From Periconia sp. R9002 (taxonomy: Eukaryota > Ascomycota > Dothideomycetes > Pleosporales > Periconiaceae), in contig JAMAHW010000141.1 in assembly GCA_023627715.1 (NCBI GenBank), positions 1 through 52,827 of the forward strand: a DNA stretch of 52,827 nt. Direction: 5' to 3'. The position numbers and the translations under genes are program-made. How positions within the stretch are numbered: position 1 is the first letter of the stretch; the number at the start of each line of letters is the position of its first letter. The notes under the pieces are model-generated. The model saw nothing but the letters and a program-made list of their open reading frames with translations. It was not told where the DNA came from and searched no databases. Below are positions 31,521 through 42,971 of the stretch, in pieces.

Positions 31521-32144
31521 CTACAATAATGTATTGGGAAGTTCCTTTCTAGATGATAGTATCTGATTGATTGTTTTTTGACTACAGTGAGCCTCCGCGC
31601 CTAGAGATTGCAAGGCCGTGACTGTCTCCTTAGACCCAATTTGGTGGACATTGGGCTCCGCTGCAATATCAAGCATAGTGCGCCCGTCTTCATCTTGCGC
31701 ATTGATATCTACTCCTTTACGCTGTAGTGCTTTAATGGCTTCGAGCGAGCAGGTGCCGGCAGTAAATTCAGAGGCGGCGATATGGAGAGGCGTCCTCCCG
31801 TCGGGTTTGGGGTCAATCGAAGCCCCATGTTTCAAAAAAAGTTCGACCAGTTTGACTTCGTTGCTGCTACAGACCAGGTGAAACGGGTCGAGGTCTCCGC
31901 CTTCAACACTTGCTCCCGCCTCAATGATCTCCTTGCATAACTCAACAAAATCGTCGAGCCGTCCTTGCTTCGCCATATGCCATTTCCAGAGCCATTGTTG
32001 CCCCAAATACCATAGCAGGTGGTAAAGGATGAAGCTTAGCTCTTCTGGCGAGCGATCTTTTAGACTGCCAGTGTACTCTTCTAAACTTGACTTTGACCCA
32101 TTCTTGCTGATATCATGGAGCCTATTTTTCGAGAGCGATGGCAT
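31521..32144 (-). CDS. Ankyrin-repeat protein
   Basis: A single 207-residue ORF from ATG 32144 (minus strand). The N-terminal 80 residues are helical and aromatic (FILYHLLWYLGQQWLWKWH). Ankyrin repeats follow from about residue 84: DLDPFHLVCSSNEVKLVELF, DGRTPLHIAA and DGRTMLDIAAE, each with the G/A-x-T-LHxAA signature. Three repeats are clear, giving a small binding scaffold. Fungal accessory ankyrin proteins are often pieces of NACHT or NLR receptors, but no nucleotide-binding domain adjoins this one. No signal peptide. Confidence 0.85.
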   Translation of the reverse strand: MPSLSKNRLHDISKNGSKSSLEEYTGSLKDRSPEELSFILYHLLWYLGQQWLWKWHMAKQGRLDDFVELCKEIIEAGASVEGGDLDPFHLVCSSNEVKLVELFLKHGASIDPKPDGRTPLHIAASEFTAGTCSLEAIKALQRKGVDINAQDEDGRTMLDIAAEPNVHQIGSKETVTALQSLGAEAHCSQKTINQILSSRKELPNTLL

Positions 32145-32883
32145 GTTTCGAGGTGAAACGATCGGGAACGTTCACGATCGAGGAGATAGTAGTCGATAGA
32201 AAGCAGAGACAGAGATGGTACAGTACGCGCTACGGGGATTCGCACCGCAACTATCACGGAGATTAGTTGAAGATCATATCATAGAATTGGTCAACAGGGG
32301 AGCGATGTTGGGACTTCGCTGTGAGATTAGGGCAATAAGTATACAGACATGTTAGCCTACCGTAGCGATAATGATAATGGGATGACGATAAGAGGAGCGA
32401 GCGAGGGGCAGCATCGAGCCAAACACCAAGTTGAAAGAAGGGTGGCTTGCGTATATAAGCATTCATTAGTCTGCTCACCGGTTAGGTGGCGGGGTTTGGA
32501 GTGCCCAGCCGCTAGACAAGCATGTGACGAACATTGAGCTTGCTAATGTGTAAACTTAGTAATTACTCAAACGCTAGCTTCATATCAAGCAACCGTGCGC
32601 GGAGAACAGCCGTAGTGCAGGGACCGGAAACCGATTTCGGCTGGCACTGTATGCAAAAGCTGTATTAACGTTAATACTCATACTGTAATTACGCATGGAA
32701 GTTGCGCGTTAAAAATTTTGGTGTGGCATTACGCGAACCGAGGCCTCACGCTCACAGACACGGTAGGTGAGGCAGCAGTAACCGATGGTAACTACACTTT
32801 GCATATTACTAATCAGATTTCCGACGATTCTCCCGCCCGAAACCTGCGCATCCCTATTGGAGCGTGGTTCGACACTGCCAGAC
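32145..32883. other. Intergenic
   Basis: Probable promoter of the ankyrin gene (near 32160-32250) and 3' flank of the 465-residue gene. Frames are short and motif-free. Confidence 0.35.
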
Positions 32884-34367
32884 CTACATCGGCATTAGCG
32901 GCACAAAGCTTTTTGGTGGAGCTACTGGCTGCCATTCATCCTTTTCAGCATAGCAGTCTTGCTCCTTGTGCTGTTCATATGCGTTGATAGCAGCCAAGGT
33001 CTCTACTGCTGGCCAAGCTGATGATGGAGCTTCCTTCATCATACATTGAACGAAAGGATCTACCATCCGGCTGACTTGAACACCTTCGGGATATACGTTC
33101 AGGATGTATGTTAGCAGGGCCATTATCATTCTCTCGTTGAATTTTGTATTGTTCCTAAAGGTATTAGCGGATGATGAATCCAGGGTGACTTGTTCTTACA
33201 TGTGAGTTTCAAGGCTCCTACTACAAGTGATTATAATCCCAATTCCGAGGTGATGTGCTAGGATAGACCATCGCTTACCCAGCGTTTTATGATCTTTCAG
33301 GCTCTTTCGGCGCTGCTTGCTTACTTGTAGACTAACCTGTTGATCGTGGCGGTTATGCATCTCTTTTAGGATGACATCTAGAACGACGCTGGATACCCTC
33401 TTGCCCTGGGAAAGCAGGCTTGGGAGATTAGAATCATTCCGCATATCGATACACTTCTGCTCAAAATAATGATAAAGGAGAACCCTCGCCATTCTGAGCC
33501 TAACTGGATCTACAGCAGCGTCATATTCGATAGTCTCAGCACAACGGAGGCTCGTAAACATTCTTTCTACTACCGAACTGCCAGTAGATGGATTGCTTAA
33601 GGGGACGCGGTACCATAGGCCCTCCTGTCCCCGCCCTTGGCGGAAGGTTTCTACAAAGTTCACTACATCTTCTCGGAGAAAATGGTCACCGATATTGATA
33701 ATCTCTGGTATATTCTGAAGTCCACGTGCAGAACTGCCTCCGTATAAAGAGTCTGGCCGTTTCAGATCGCGAAGGTAACGAGTAGGAAGAGGCGACGATG
33801 CTGACCATGTATACCTACTATCGAGTACTAGGCTCATACTCCAGCGTGAGGAGGCTTGGGACGGCGACTCCGAGGGGCACTCGGTATGGCACACCACTTG
33901 GGAAAGAGGAGTTCCCGCCATATTACTTGTACTACGGTTTGCCGGGTCGCTCAGGTCGGTAGCTGTATCTGATGTAGATGGTCGAGGAGCAGAACTTGCA
34001 GGAAGTGACTGCTCGCTGCCTGTGCCAGGGCGAACATCGGACTGCTGGGGATTCTCAGCAGCTTGAGCTGTCTCAGGGGGTGGAGCAGGTGGGCCACGGT
34101 CGAAAGACAACCTGTGTGGCAGGAGCTTTGACTGGATGTAGTCTACGTCTTCGGCTTCTGCGATCGCAAGCAGGGATAGAAAGGCCCTGACCGAGGAAAG
34201 AAACTACAGAGTTAGCGGAATCGTCACCAGGACACATAATATACCTCTTCTTCCCTCATTCGAGCACGCGCGAGGTTCAGAAGCGGCTCATAAGTGCTAG
34301 GATTCTGCCTGGTGTAAGTCCTAGTCGCGTCGGAGTAACATTCACCTACCAGGGAGACGTAGCGCAT
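32884..34367 (-). CDS. Unknown 465-residue protein, three exons
   Basis: Minus-strand exons 34367-34245, 34203-33200 and 33154-32884. Introns of 41 nt (GTATAT..CTAACTCTGTAG) and 45 nt (GTAAGA..TTTAG) keep phase. Joins read RMREEE to FLSSVRAFLS, and LETHM to NNTKFNERM. Residues about 70-150 are a Pro/Ser-rich disordered linker. The rest is helical with PRI-type motifs (NIPEIINIGDHFLREDVVNF) and a basic block (SKQRRKSLKDHKTL). No known domain was recognised, and there is no membrane segment. The dispersed repeat (copy C) begins about 10 bases upstream of its start, so its promoter lies inside that repeat. Confidence 0.65.
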
Positions 34368-34377
34368 AATGTTAGAA

Positions 34378-34676
34378 AGTGAACTTCTTCAAAGCAGAAG
34401 TAAAGAAGGTTGTGTGAATGTTCTTATTTGGAGTGGGAGGCGGCCGCTATTAAAAGATGCCAGCCTAAAAAGCACTGTGTCTTTAAAGCCCCTCATATAG
34501 TGAAGCAGATCTGGCCTCCATAGCTGGCGACAGGGCGAACAAAAACCGCTGCTATTAAGAGGTGCCAGCTCAAAAGCACTCAACTTTCTAAATAAAAGTT
34601 GGCTTGACCGAAACTGGGTTAGCGGGACAAGGTGAAGAGAATTCCATTCTCTACCCTATCCCACTAGTCTAAAAAA
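34378..34676. repeat. Dispersed hairpin-rich repeat, diverged copy C
   Basis: It shares ordered blocks with 36140-36385 and 44530-44775: TTCAAAGCAG, ATGTTCTTAT, GGCGAACAAAAACCGCTGCT, AAGAGGTGCCAGC, AAAAGCAC, TTTCTAAATAAAA, CCGAAAC..GTTAGCGGGA. It ends in a hairpin TTAGCGGGA ... TCCCACTAG (34619-34668). More diverged than copies A and B. Confidence 0.7.
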
Positions 34677-34916
34677 GACCAACCCAAACCATGCCAAGCC
34701 GCTAGTCTACATCAGAAAATTGAACTGCCAGCGCCGCACCCATACGCGCTGAGCCTTGCTGGCTCTTATTTCTCTTGCTGCTTCTCACTCTTACATTCCT
34801 AGCATCCCGGTTTCTGTTCTACGTCTTTCTGTTCTACGTCTGCCCGCTCTACGTCTCTTCTGTCTTTCTATTCCCCCCTATATTATGGCGCATATCCTAT
34901 GGCGCGTCCTCATGCG

Positions 34917-35182
34917 TCCGTCACCTACGCAAAATGGCTGGCTTCGACGTCGAGGAATTTTCAAAGCTCAAAGCCACCCATTACAGAGGGCTTGTAAGAG
35001 TCCGGCTTAATGCTTTAAGTTTTGGTAGCAAGCTTCAAGGGTTTCACATGGCCAACCCCACCTATCCAGGGCCCCCAAAAAGGTTAGATTGGTTAAAGTG
35101 CTGGGAAGAAGATAGAGATGTAGATGGTCATCCTGGTGACAACAAGCCTGGAAGACAACACGTAGCAGGCAAACCATCGTGA
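34917..35182 (+). pseudogene. Chromodomain-protein tail fragment
   Basis: The frame encodes FHMANPTYPGPPKRLDW then KCWEEDRDVDGHPGDN. This matches the tail after the chromodomain at 3080-3200 (FHAANPTCPGPPERL, CWEEDRDAGDHPDDN). The upstream chromodomain core is degraded or missing, so this is a relic of the same family next to repeat copy C. Confidence 0.7.
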
Positions 35183-35481
35183 GAATGACCTCATCCAGAT
35201 AAGCGGTTAAGCTTGGGCTGGTGGGACAGAATCAGTGTTGTCATCAAGCGCATCAGATATTCTGCCCATTTATATTTATATAGAACTTCTTTTTTAGACA
35301 TCTTCTTTCAACGACTTCCTCTGCATCGTATCGTACCCATCTACTTTAAACAAGTGCAGTGACAAGGCCTTCTATCACCTTCTCATGTAACAAGCTGAAA
35401 ATCTCGCATATATATGTACGTGTCATCAATATCTGTGACAGGTGTGCTTCAGCCATTGTGATATTTGATAAGTAAAGATAG
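35183..35481. other. Intergenic
   Basis: No gene seen between the chromodomain relic and the minisatellite. Confidence 0.35.
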
Positions 35482-35935
35482 AAGACCGCAAGGGATTGAA
35501 ACGAAAGACCATGAGGGGCTGAAGACCGCGGGGATCAGAAACCCGCGAGGGATTGAGACGGAAGACCGTGAGGGGTTGAGGACCGTGAGGGGTTGAGGAC
35601 CGCGAGGGCCTGAGGACCGTGAGGGGTTGAGGACCGTGAGGGGTTGAGGACCGCGAGGGGCTGAAGACCGCGGGGATCAGAAACCCGCGAGGGATTGAGA
35701 ACTGAAGACCGCAAGGGATCAGAAGCCCGCGAGGGATTGAGAAGGAAGCCCGTGAGGGATTGAAGACCGCGAGGGGTGAAGACCGCGGGGATCAGAAGCC
35801 CGTGAGGGATTGAAGACCGCGAGGGGTGAAGACCGCGGGGATCAGAAGCCCGCGAGGGACTGAGAACAGAAGCCCGCAAGGGACTGAGAACAGAAGCCCG
35901 CGAGGGATTGGAACCGCGAGGGAACTGATTCTAGC
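35482..35935. repeat. GAAGACCGCGAGGGATTGAG minisatellite
   Basis: About 450 bases of imperfect repeats of 20-27 bases built from GAAGACCGCGAGGG, GGATCAGAAACCCGCGAG and GATTGAGAAC modules. Blocks are repeated as higher-order units; for example, GGTGAAGACCGCGGGGATCA recurs. The purine bias is strand-specific (G/A on plus). A two-unit remnant lies at 44304-44345, next to copy B of the dispersed repeat, so the array and that repeat travelled together. Confidence 0.9.
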
Positions 35936-35946
35936 AATCGCGTAAA

Positions 35947-36612
35947 ACCTCAAAACTGATTCCTGTTAATGGAACAATGCCAGCGTATGCGCCCCATCTT
36001 ACCTTAGTTCTTATTGGTGCCAGAAGCGCCCATGCATGCTCTACTTTACCTTCATGATTGGATAGAGTATAAATATAGTTAACCACTATCCCCATAATGG
36101 ATTTTGTCTCTTCTTAAACTGACGTGGCTTTGTTTTTAGAAGCGAATCTTTCAAAGCAGTGAAGAACGACATGTGGGATGTTCTTATAGTAGCTGGAATG
36201 GAGGACAGCAGGGTGAACAAAAACTGCTGATATTATTTTAAGAGGTGCCAGCCCAAAAAAAGCACATCAATTTTCTAAAAAAAAGCTAGCGGATGGGAGC
36301 CTCTTCCAGCCGCTGAGCTAACCGAAACAGTGTTAGCGGGAGGAGGGGAGACATTCTTCGTTCCCCTTAATCCCGCTAGCCCGGATAAAGAACCTGTGCT
36401 GACGTCATCGCTGACGGTGGAAGGGCTTTTAAGTCAGACTTTGCCGTAATAGGCTAGGGCCCTGTGAAAAAAACGATCTGGGGCGGGTCCCACGGCGGGA
36501 GCTAGATCCGGGAGCCATCGTACACAGGTCAACTATGAAATACCATCCTTCCCAAAACATTCTCATCGCCTCCAGGGCAAGGTCAGGGCAGGAACGGGTC
36601 GGCCATGCTGAC
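35947..36612. repeat. Dispersed repeat, copy A (contiguous)
   Basis: Left half 35947-36430 matches 44354-44788 almost throughout: AAACCTCAAAACTGATTCCT, TTGGTGCCAGAAGCGCCCAT, GTATAAATATAGTTAACCA and AAGCTAGCGGATGGGAGCCT. Right half 36416-36612 matches 46598-46802 (GGAAGGGCTTTTAA, CATCCTCGTCGCCTCCAGG-like). Here the halves are contiguous; in the other copy 1.8 kb separates them. A strong hairpin lies at 36333-36380 (TTAGCGGGA ... TCCCGCTAG). No protein frame. Confidence 0.85.
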
Positions 36613-36748
36613 GGACACTAGTGGCGACGTACTAGCGGTATGCACCACCGACGTGCTGACAGATCAAGACAGGCTACCACTACCTTATGTATCCTTTTTG
36701 TACTCTTCTGTACTTGATTTCTTGGATCGATAAATGTAAACAACTACA

Positions 36749-37105
36749 TTATAATCTTTTCCATTTGCCAACAGAACTGCTCTTTATACCAATGAAACGA
36801 TCGCACAGTTTCATTTCCGGTGGTAACCCCCGGGGCCCGATCCAGAAGAGCAGGTGGCAGGCTTCTGCAAGTGCGACGTCCACCTTTGAGAAAGTGTGGC
36901 TGTTCATCCGCTGAGCTGATAGTATCTGCAGCAGACTGTAATCCAGATCGTACATCATTCGTATGACAGTACGATCTGATCGAGCCTGCCTGGAGTAGAG
37001 AAAGTTGATGCATAATTTAAAGATGTCTTTCAACTCATACGATACAAGTGGCATAGCCGATAAGGTTGTATTTGTCAAGCGGCTTGACTCTTGTATTAAA
37101 GACAA
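36749..37105 (-). pseudogene. Truncated duplicate of the transcription factor at 39.3 kb
   Basis: On the minus strand the frame reads ILSAQRMNSHTFSKVDVALA and EACHLLFWIGPRGLPPEMKL. This is nearly identical to the last exon of the factor at 39348-40165 (DNA identity visible over most of 36760-37140 against 39700-40140). It lacks the upstream exons and jumps from CDRF to HWYKEQFCWQME, an internal deletion. It is a non-functional partial duplicate. Confidence 0.85.
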
Positions 37106-37767
37106 CGGCGGAGATGAGGGGACGGAGGAGTGTAAGGCATTTGAGGCAGTGCGCGATTCTGTGCAGCAACACTGAGTTCACACTGGTCCAGGATTTTGTT
37201 CACCATTGTAGTTCAATCACCCTTGTCGTTCCACGGAAGAGCGATCCGATGCGGACGTCGAGGATGTGTAAATGAGTAAGCTGCTAGAGACGGGAACGGT
37301 AGTCGTTCGTCTTGATATCCGAACCAATTTGGTCGACAATAAAGCGAATCAAGAACACGAGCAGAGGTCAGGGTTTGCAGAGGGAACGTCAACTACCAAA
37401 ATGGGGAACAAGGCGCGACTACGCCCAGCTCATAGGTCGGAGGGACACTAATTGAAGTGGGTCCCAATGAACAAACCTATGATGATCGACAGAGCCACCG
37501 TAAAGATTCCATCAGCCACCATATTGCTTTTTTACACAATCGCGATCGAAGGTATATCTCCAACAGGTTACCGTGCTTATTTACGATGTGTTCCCGGAAG
37601 AAGCAATGTTGGCGTAGCAATGGGTTGATTTGTTATCAGCTCAGCTGGCCATATCTAGTTGTAGTTCAATCCTGACACGAATATAAAGTGGATCATTAGA
37701 TACGCCAATACTGCCCGGCGATAAACAGAAAGCCTTGGTAGCCGTTACTGTAGTCAGTTCTCAAACG
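37106..37767. other. Intergenic
   Basis: Mostly motif-free. The last 80 bases are the probable promoter of the PAS gene. Confidence 0.35.
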
Positions 37768-38824
37768 ATGGAAACCGCCTTCATCACGATTCACAGTATG
37801 TATTTAGGATTAGAGATCATTTGATAACCAGTCGCTCATTCAACTAGACTTAGACAAGGAGTCCTCTATTGTCTACTGCTCCGAATCTATCGTCGACATT
37901 CTTGGTCACACCCCGGATGAAGTTGTACATCGTTCATATTGGCGGCTCTTCCATCCAGATGACATTTTCATGGTAAAACAGCTGTACAGCGAAAGCGTAC
38001 GACTACACGAGGTTGCAGTGCTGTCGTACTGTCGTCTCAGAAACGACAGTGGAGATTGGGTCACCTGCGAGTGCAGTTTCTCTATCATATACGATGTTAT
38101 GGTGTGTTGCACGTCGGCCTATCAAAATAGCACGCACAATCGCAGTATGTCTTTCCACGATTAGTTTGAATGGTCTTTTGATGTCTTACTAGGACGGTGG
38201 ATAGCTGCTTCGCTCGTCCGCACGCTGTTCTCTTCTTCTACCAGGAATCTTCGTTGCCGGATGCCCTGTTTTTTCAACAAACCCAGCCTTAGGCCAGAGA
38301 GCCATACACGTGAGCCACGTACCGCTTTCTTCCTGAATCGCTTTACGCGAAGTTTGACCGTCATGTATGCTACATCCGGTACTGAGCAGACCATCAACAA
38401 ACCTAATAACGAAGTTGTGGGCCGCAGTTTTTATAGCTACATCGCGCAAGATTCTCTGCACGGCGTATCCCACTGTCTCGAGTCTGCGAAAAGTTACGAC
38501 TCTGTTGCTTACATGCGTTTCTTTTTCCACGCTCCCAGCCAGACTGATTTACCGAGGCTACATTTGGGTGGAAGTGAGAGCGAGTTTACAGCCGACGGAT
38601 TCCCTCTAAACGAAACAGAGGCTAGCGCGAATCTCGTTCAGCCCCAGCTGCGGAACGATACCGATATCTCAAATTGGCCTGACAAAAAGCATGTAACCCC
38701 GTTACCGGGTTTATCTTCGTGCGCCACCTCCAACTATTCTGAAGAGGGCGATGAAGCTATCGAGCTAGAGGCTATTATCCTTTGCACATCTGATGCGCTT
38801 ATTGTATGCCTGCGTCGCGCCTGA
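37768..38824 (+). CDS. PAS-domain protein, three exons
   Basis: Exons 37768-37795, 37848-38144 and 38193-38824 encode 318 residues. Introns of 52 and 48 nt are phase 1. The N-terminal PAS domain follows METAFITIH: SIVYCSESIVDILGHTPDEV, then YWRLFHPDDIFMVKQLYSES and VTCECSFSIIYDVMVCC. These are the PAS core, the HPDD motif and the last strand. A second, PAS-like stretch (SLTVMYATSGTEQTI, then VVGRSFYSYIAQDSLHGV) follows after about residue 150. This resembles fungal single- or double-PAS regulators that sense light, redox or small molecules and control transcription. The ligand and partner are unknown. The C-terminal 90 residues are Ser/acidic and disordered. Confidence 0.8.
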
Positions 38825-39347
38825 CGTGGATGCGAAGGTCATGATTCCTAATCAAACAAGCTCTTTACCGTGACACCTCCGTACCGCTTGGTTATGCCAA
38901 ATCAAGTGTCTGCTTTGTTATCGTGCTAGAGCAGCCGTAGAGCTTACTGGACTGCTAGCGTTCTCCGGTGCTACGAACAGACTAACAGCACAAATGCAAA
39001 TTTTATTAGCATACATCAAGAGCTTTTCTTCTATATGAGAGGTCAGCTACGGGAGTGCCCGCTCTGGCGTACTGAGTTTGGCTAATTAAGTGTAGATTGC
39101 AAACTCAGGATACATAAAAATGAAATAGAACCCGTCTCTCTTGGTAGCGGAGGCATAATAATGTAACTTAGTACGCTTCTTATGAAGCTTGCCGTTGCAT
39201 TAGATTCTGCTCATAAAGGAAAGTGCGAATGCCACCAAAGGTTCTCCCATTCTGTAATAACCTACTCAATCCCAATTCGGTCTTGATAAAATGCGGCAGG
39301 TGGATACAAAATGACGTTCAGCCACGCCCCGTGCACAACCGCCACTA
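38825..39347. other. Intergenic
   Basis: No gene. Shared 3' flank of the convergent PAS and transcription-factor genes. Confidence 0.35.
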
Positions 39348-41432
39348 CTAGCCTGGCGCATTGAAAAAGCGGTCGAGAGTTTGTGTATACATCCGAGAAA
39401 ACCCTTCGATATTAGGAAATGGGCCTAGTGCTTGTCTCAGCTCCGTTCGATTTTGCACACTCATCTTTTTCATTTGCTTGCAGAACTGTTCTCTGTACCA
39501 TGGATATTCGGGCCTTGAATGTGCGCTTGAGGCCAGCGTACCGATGCAAAGGCACCACAGAGCCCCCGCATCCAAAGCGGGTGAACACGACGTGATACCC
39601 GTGGCGGATACATTTTGTTCTGACGAGGGTACCGAAAGGCTGCCTGATCGTGCATGTGTGTACGACGGAGAAAAAAATGGCGCTTCGAAACGCTCGATCA
39701 AATCGACAAGCGCTTCTTTGAGCCAAGCGATGAGACGATCGCACAACTTCATTTCAGGTGGCAGCCCCCGGGGCCCGATCCAGAAGAGCAGATGACAAGC
39801 TTCTGCAAGTGCGACGTCCATCTTTGATACGGTATGGCTGTTCATCCGCTGAGCTGATAGTATTTGCAATAGACTACACTCTAGATCGTACATAATCCGG
39901 AGGATAGTACGATCCGTCGTCTTCACCTTCGAACACTGGTTGTATTTAGTCATTGAGCCTGTCTGGAGCAGAGAGAGTTGGTGCATCAATGTAAATATGT
40001 GTTTCAGCTCATGTGATACAGGCGGCACGGTCCATGGGGTTGCATTTGCTAGGCGACTTGACTCATGCAGAAAAGATAAAGACAAAGCTTCAGGGAAAGG
40101 CGGAGGAGTGTAAGGAATTTGAGGCAATGTGCGATTCTGCGCGCTAACACCGAGTTCGCACCTGTCTAGTCTCAGGGACCACCAAAAGTATGACTTGGAT
40201 GATTTCTCACCATATCACAGCCTTTTGCGTAAAAGTGTCTGGCGGAGAAGTTTAAGTATTGACGCAAAAGCTGAGATGCCGACCTGACTCACCGTATTGC
40301 TGAAGACCGGTCATAATATCGCCTTCCCCTTGCGCAGCTATCGCTTTGAGTATGGCACTGCAGTGCATCTCTGCTTCCCAGAACATGCCACCAAAGGACT
40401 AGAATCAACCGTCAACCAACCACATATTACCTCGATTTGAGGATCTCGATCTGAGCCGAGCCAAGCCAGCATTAGCCGTTCAAGCATAAAGAAAAACAAG
40501 TGGTATCTTACCGAACAGGCAGTCAAGCAGGCAAGAGAGCGAATAAAAGCATTCGTGTACTTAGAATCGGTGCTGTTGATGGCCTCCTGCATGGACCGTA
40601 GAGAAAGTGCATAGAAGTACGATACCTCCCTAGACAGTAATTCCCCAGCAATACTGTCTCGTATCAGTGTTGTCGCATAAAGCCATGTCACGAAAGACAT
40701 GAAGTCCTCAGACATATTGCTGAATACTGAGTTCTTTTTACAGACTTGCAGGAATGGCTGACGCAGTCTCCACGCGTACTTGTCTGTTTCTATTGGCGAA
40801 AAGAACGCTGGTTCGGAGTTAAAACTCACCATCTGAACAAGGAAGTTGTTCGGGGCAAGATGTAAAAACTGCCGAGTCAGTGTTCGCTCATTGGAGGGAT
40901 AAGGAAGTTGATTGACGAACGACATAGCTATCATCCTGCTGCTAACTTACAGTATTCGAGAATGTGGTTGATATTGCGCCCAACCCTTGGTAAGGTATCG
41001 AAAGGATCTAGCAGCCCTGTGACTATGCTGGTCGAAGGGTTCATTGTTGTGTTCAGTCCGAGCAGTCTGTTCTCTTGCTTTTGGGCGTCGAGTCCTGCCT
41101 CTCTTTCATTTTTCTTCCCCTCCCTGTTCCTTACCTTCTTCAATACAGTCTTCTCTGGCAGCGGTTGCTGCTGCTTATTTCGATGCACCCAACTTCTCGC
41201 ATTTCTTCTCACGGCTGAGTTTTCTAGGTAGCCGCGTGCGAAGTCAGTGCGCAAGACATACACATACGCTGCACTCGCCAACGTGTCGACACTTACTTCC
41301 TGGATCCGAATTGTTTAAGAACTGAAACTCATGAAGGTTACGTTGATAAACAGAAAATACTGGTCGTGCATTGTAGAAAATTCTACGGTCTGGGGCTAGA
41401 ACGGCCTTTGAGTAGTCTTTCGCAGTAGCCAT
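39348..41432 (-). CDS. Fungal-specific transcription factor (Fungal_trans_2-type), multi-exon, one junction unresolved
   Basis: Minus-strand exons: 41432-41297, 41223-40951, an open stretch within 40934-40512, 40398-40293 and 40165-39348. The first reads RNLHEFQFLNNSDPG and joins to KNSAVRRNARSWVHRNKQ, the N-terminal pattern of fungal factors that lack a zinc cluster. LLDPFDTLPRVGR follows. The middle and last exons contain the helical regulatory domain: SREVSYFYALSLRSMQEAI, SFGGMFWEAEMHCSAILKAI, ALWCLCIGTLASSAHSRP and YPWYREQFCKQMKK. Introns of 73, 113 and 127 nt are in phase. Between exons 2 and 3 the frame could be joined only by a 23-nt gap, too short for an intron, or by an 82-nt intron with CTGAC..CAG that leaves a second junction uncertain. 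So either an additional intron or a frameshift is present. A nuclear role is inferred. Confidence 0.65.
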
Positions 41433-42971
41433 ATTCAATTGCCCTTGCCGTTCCACGGAAGAGCATCCCAATAAGCGTATCTTCAATATGATTTATCATG
41501 TTACATGGTATACTCGTATTTCTCGGGATAAGAAAAAAAAGCAATTTTGACGTACCCCTAGGCTGATCCACACGCATCGTACTGTCGTTTTGGTAATCTG
41601 TGTAATAATTTCGAACTATATACGCATTTTGCACTCATTTTTGTTGATTTCCTCGGTCATGCCCAGCTCCGGGTGCCATGTCGGGCGTAGGCAGGTGTTT
41701 TCCATAGCGCATGGTGCCCCGCCATGCCCTTTGAATTTGCTGTGGACTAAATTTGAAATTAGGCCGAGGTCGACAAAAATGCCAAGCCCAGTATCGCCGA
41801 TCTAATCAGGACCTTGAGCGAGCTGCTGCATCTTTAGGTGGTCATTCGGCGTACTGCAAATGCCCGGGGTGCCGCTCTGACGAATCGTAAGCTTTCTGAT
41901 GTGGTATGGTTGAGTGTGTCCCGTCCCAAAGCATCCATCGCGCGGTGCCACTTTTCGGCCTGTTTTGCGCGGCAAGGATGTAATAGATCTCTTGCTCTTC
42001 AGTGTATCTCTTCCTCTTGTTTTTTTTTTTTTGTTGTTCAACTAGTGCCAGGATGGCAGGAGTTTCTAGACGTGGCGTGGTAGCAAGGCTTGCCATTCGC
42101 CCAACGGAACACAGTAAAGGATGCATTGGGCGGACTCTAGATTGGCATGTTGTAAATTCAGCGAGCTAACGTGCCTCCCTGCGAGCCTCACTGCGAGCCA
42201 CCCTGTGTGCCACCCTGTGTGCCGAGCCAGATGAGTGTTTGGGAATGGAAATTGGGAAAGCATAGGTGAAGCCCCACAAAGGGCAATCAAAATCAGAAAC
42301 TGGCTGCGTGATCGATACTTCTGCACATTTACTTATTATAGCAACATCAGATAAGATAAGGCTAGGTAGTCCGCATAGCCACCACTCTTACCTGTAAACT
42401 ACCGCAAGGTAAGGCGTGCGGGGTCATCGTGGCTCGCTTCCACTAGAAGCACCTATCAACGGGGCGGCCTTGTGCGAAATCGCGCCTCGCAGGGCGTATA
42501 AGGTTGGTGACAACTTTAAAGTATAGAGCGGAGGTTATAAAGGTAAGATGAACCATTTCACCAAGATTTTGAACAAAAAAGGTTCTAGTTTGATGCTATA
42601 GAGAGGGACGTCTGTAATGTCACAACATAAGACGCTGTATAAATGAGGCAAAGTGACGACAATGCGAATGTAATTTTGGGGTACGGCAGTTTTAATACAT
42701 CTGGAATCAGTTACAGCAGGTTATTCTAATAGAAGTATAGCGTTATTCATTGTGCGTATAGGTTTTGCAGTTGCTGAAAGCCAAGGTACCCTTCATTTGT
42801 CTCGGCACGCAGTGTCTCGCTACGCAGTGAGGGATGTCAATCCGATAGGCACATGACGTAAGTCCGCTAATGAGGGATGTGTACCAATAAGGTTCTCTTG
42901 GGAAAATTACACCTTCCTCGACTGGCTGCAAACTCGTCCGCCAGGAACTTGGTGCAGTCGACCCTGTTTTA
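41433..42971. other. 1.5 kb without a confident gene
   Basis: Short minus-strand frames, a T(14)-like run near 42020, and small repeats near 42170-42235 (GCGAGCC, CCTGTGTGCC). It separates the intact factor from the broken Zn2Cys6 gene. Confidence 0.35.

Noticed and set aside
35535..35879. Minus-strand ORF rich in Pro, Ser and Arg
   Set aside because: It is a translation of the GAAGACCGCGAGGG minisatellite.
40928..40950. A 23-nt intron in the 39-41 kb factor
   Set aside because: Too short for a spliceosomal intron; a frameshift or an alternative intron is likelier.
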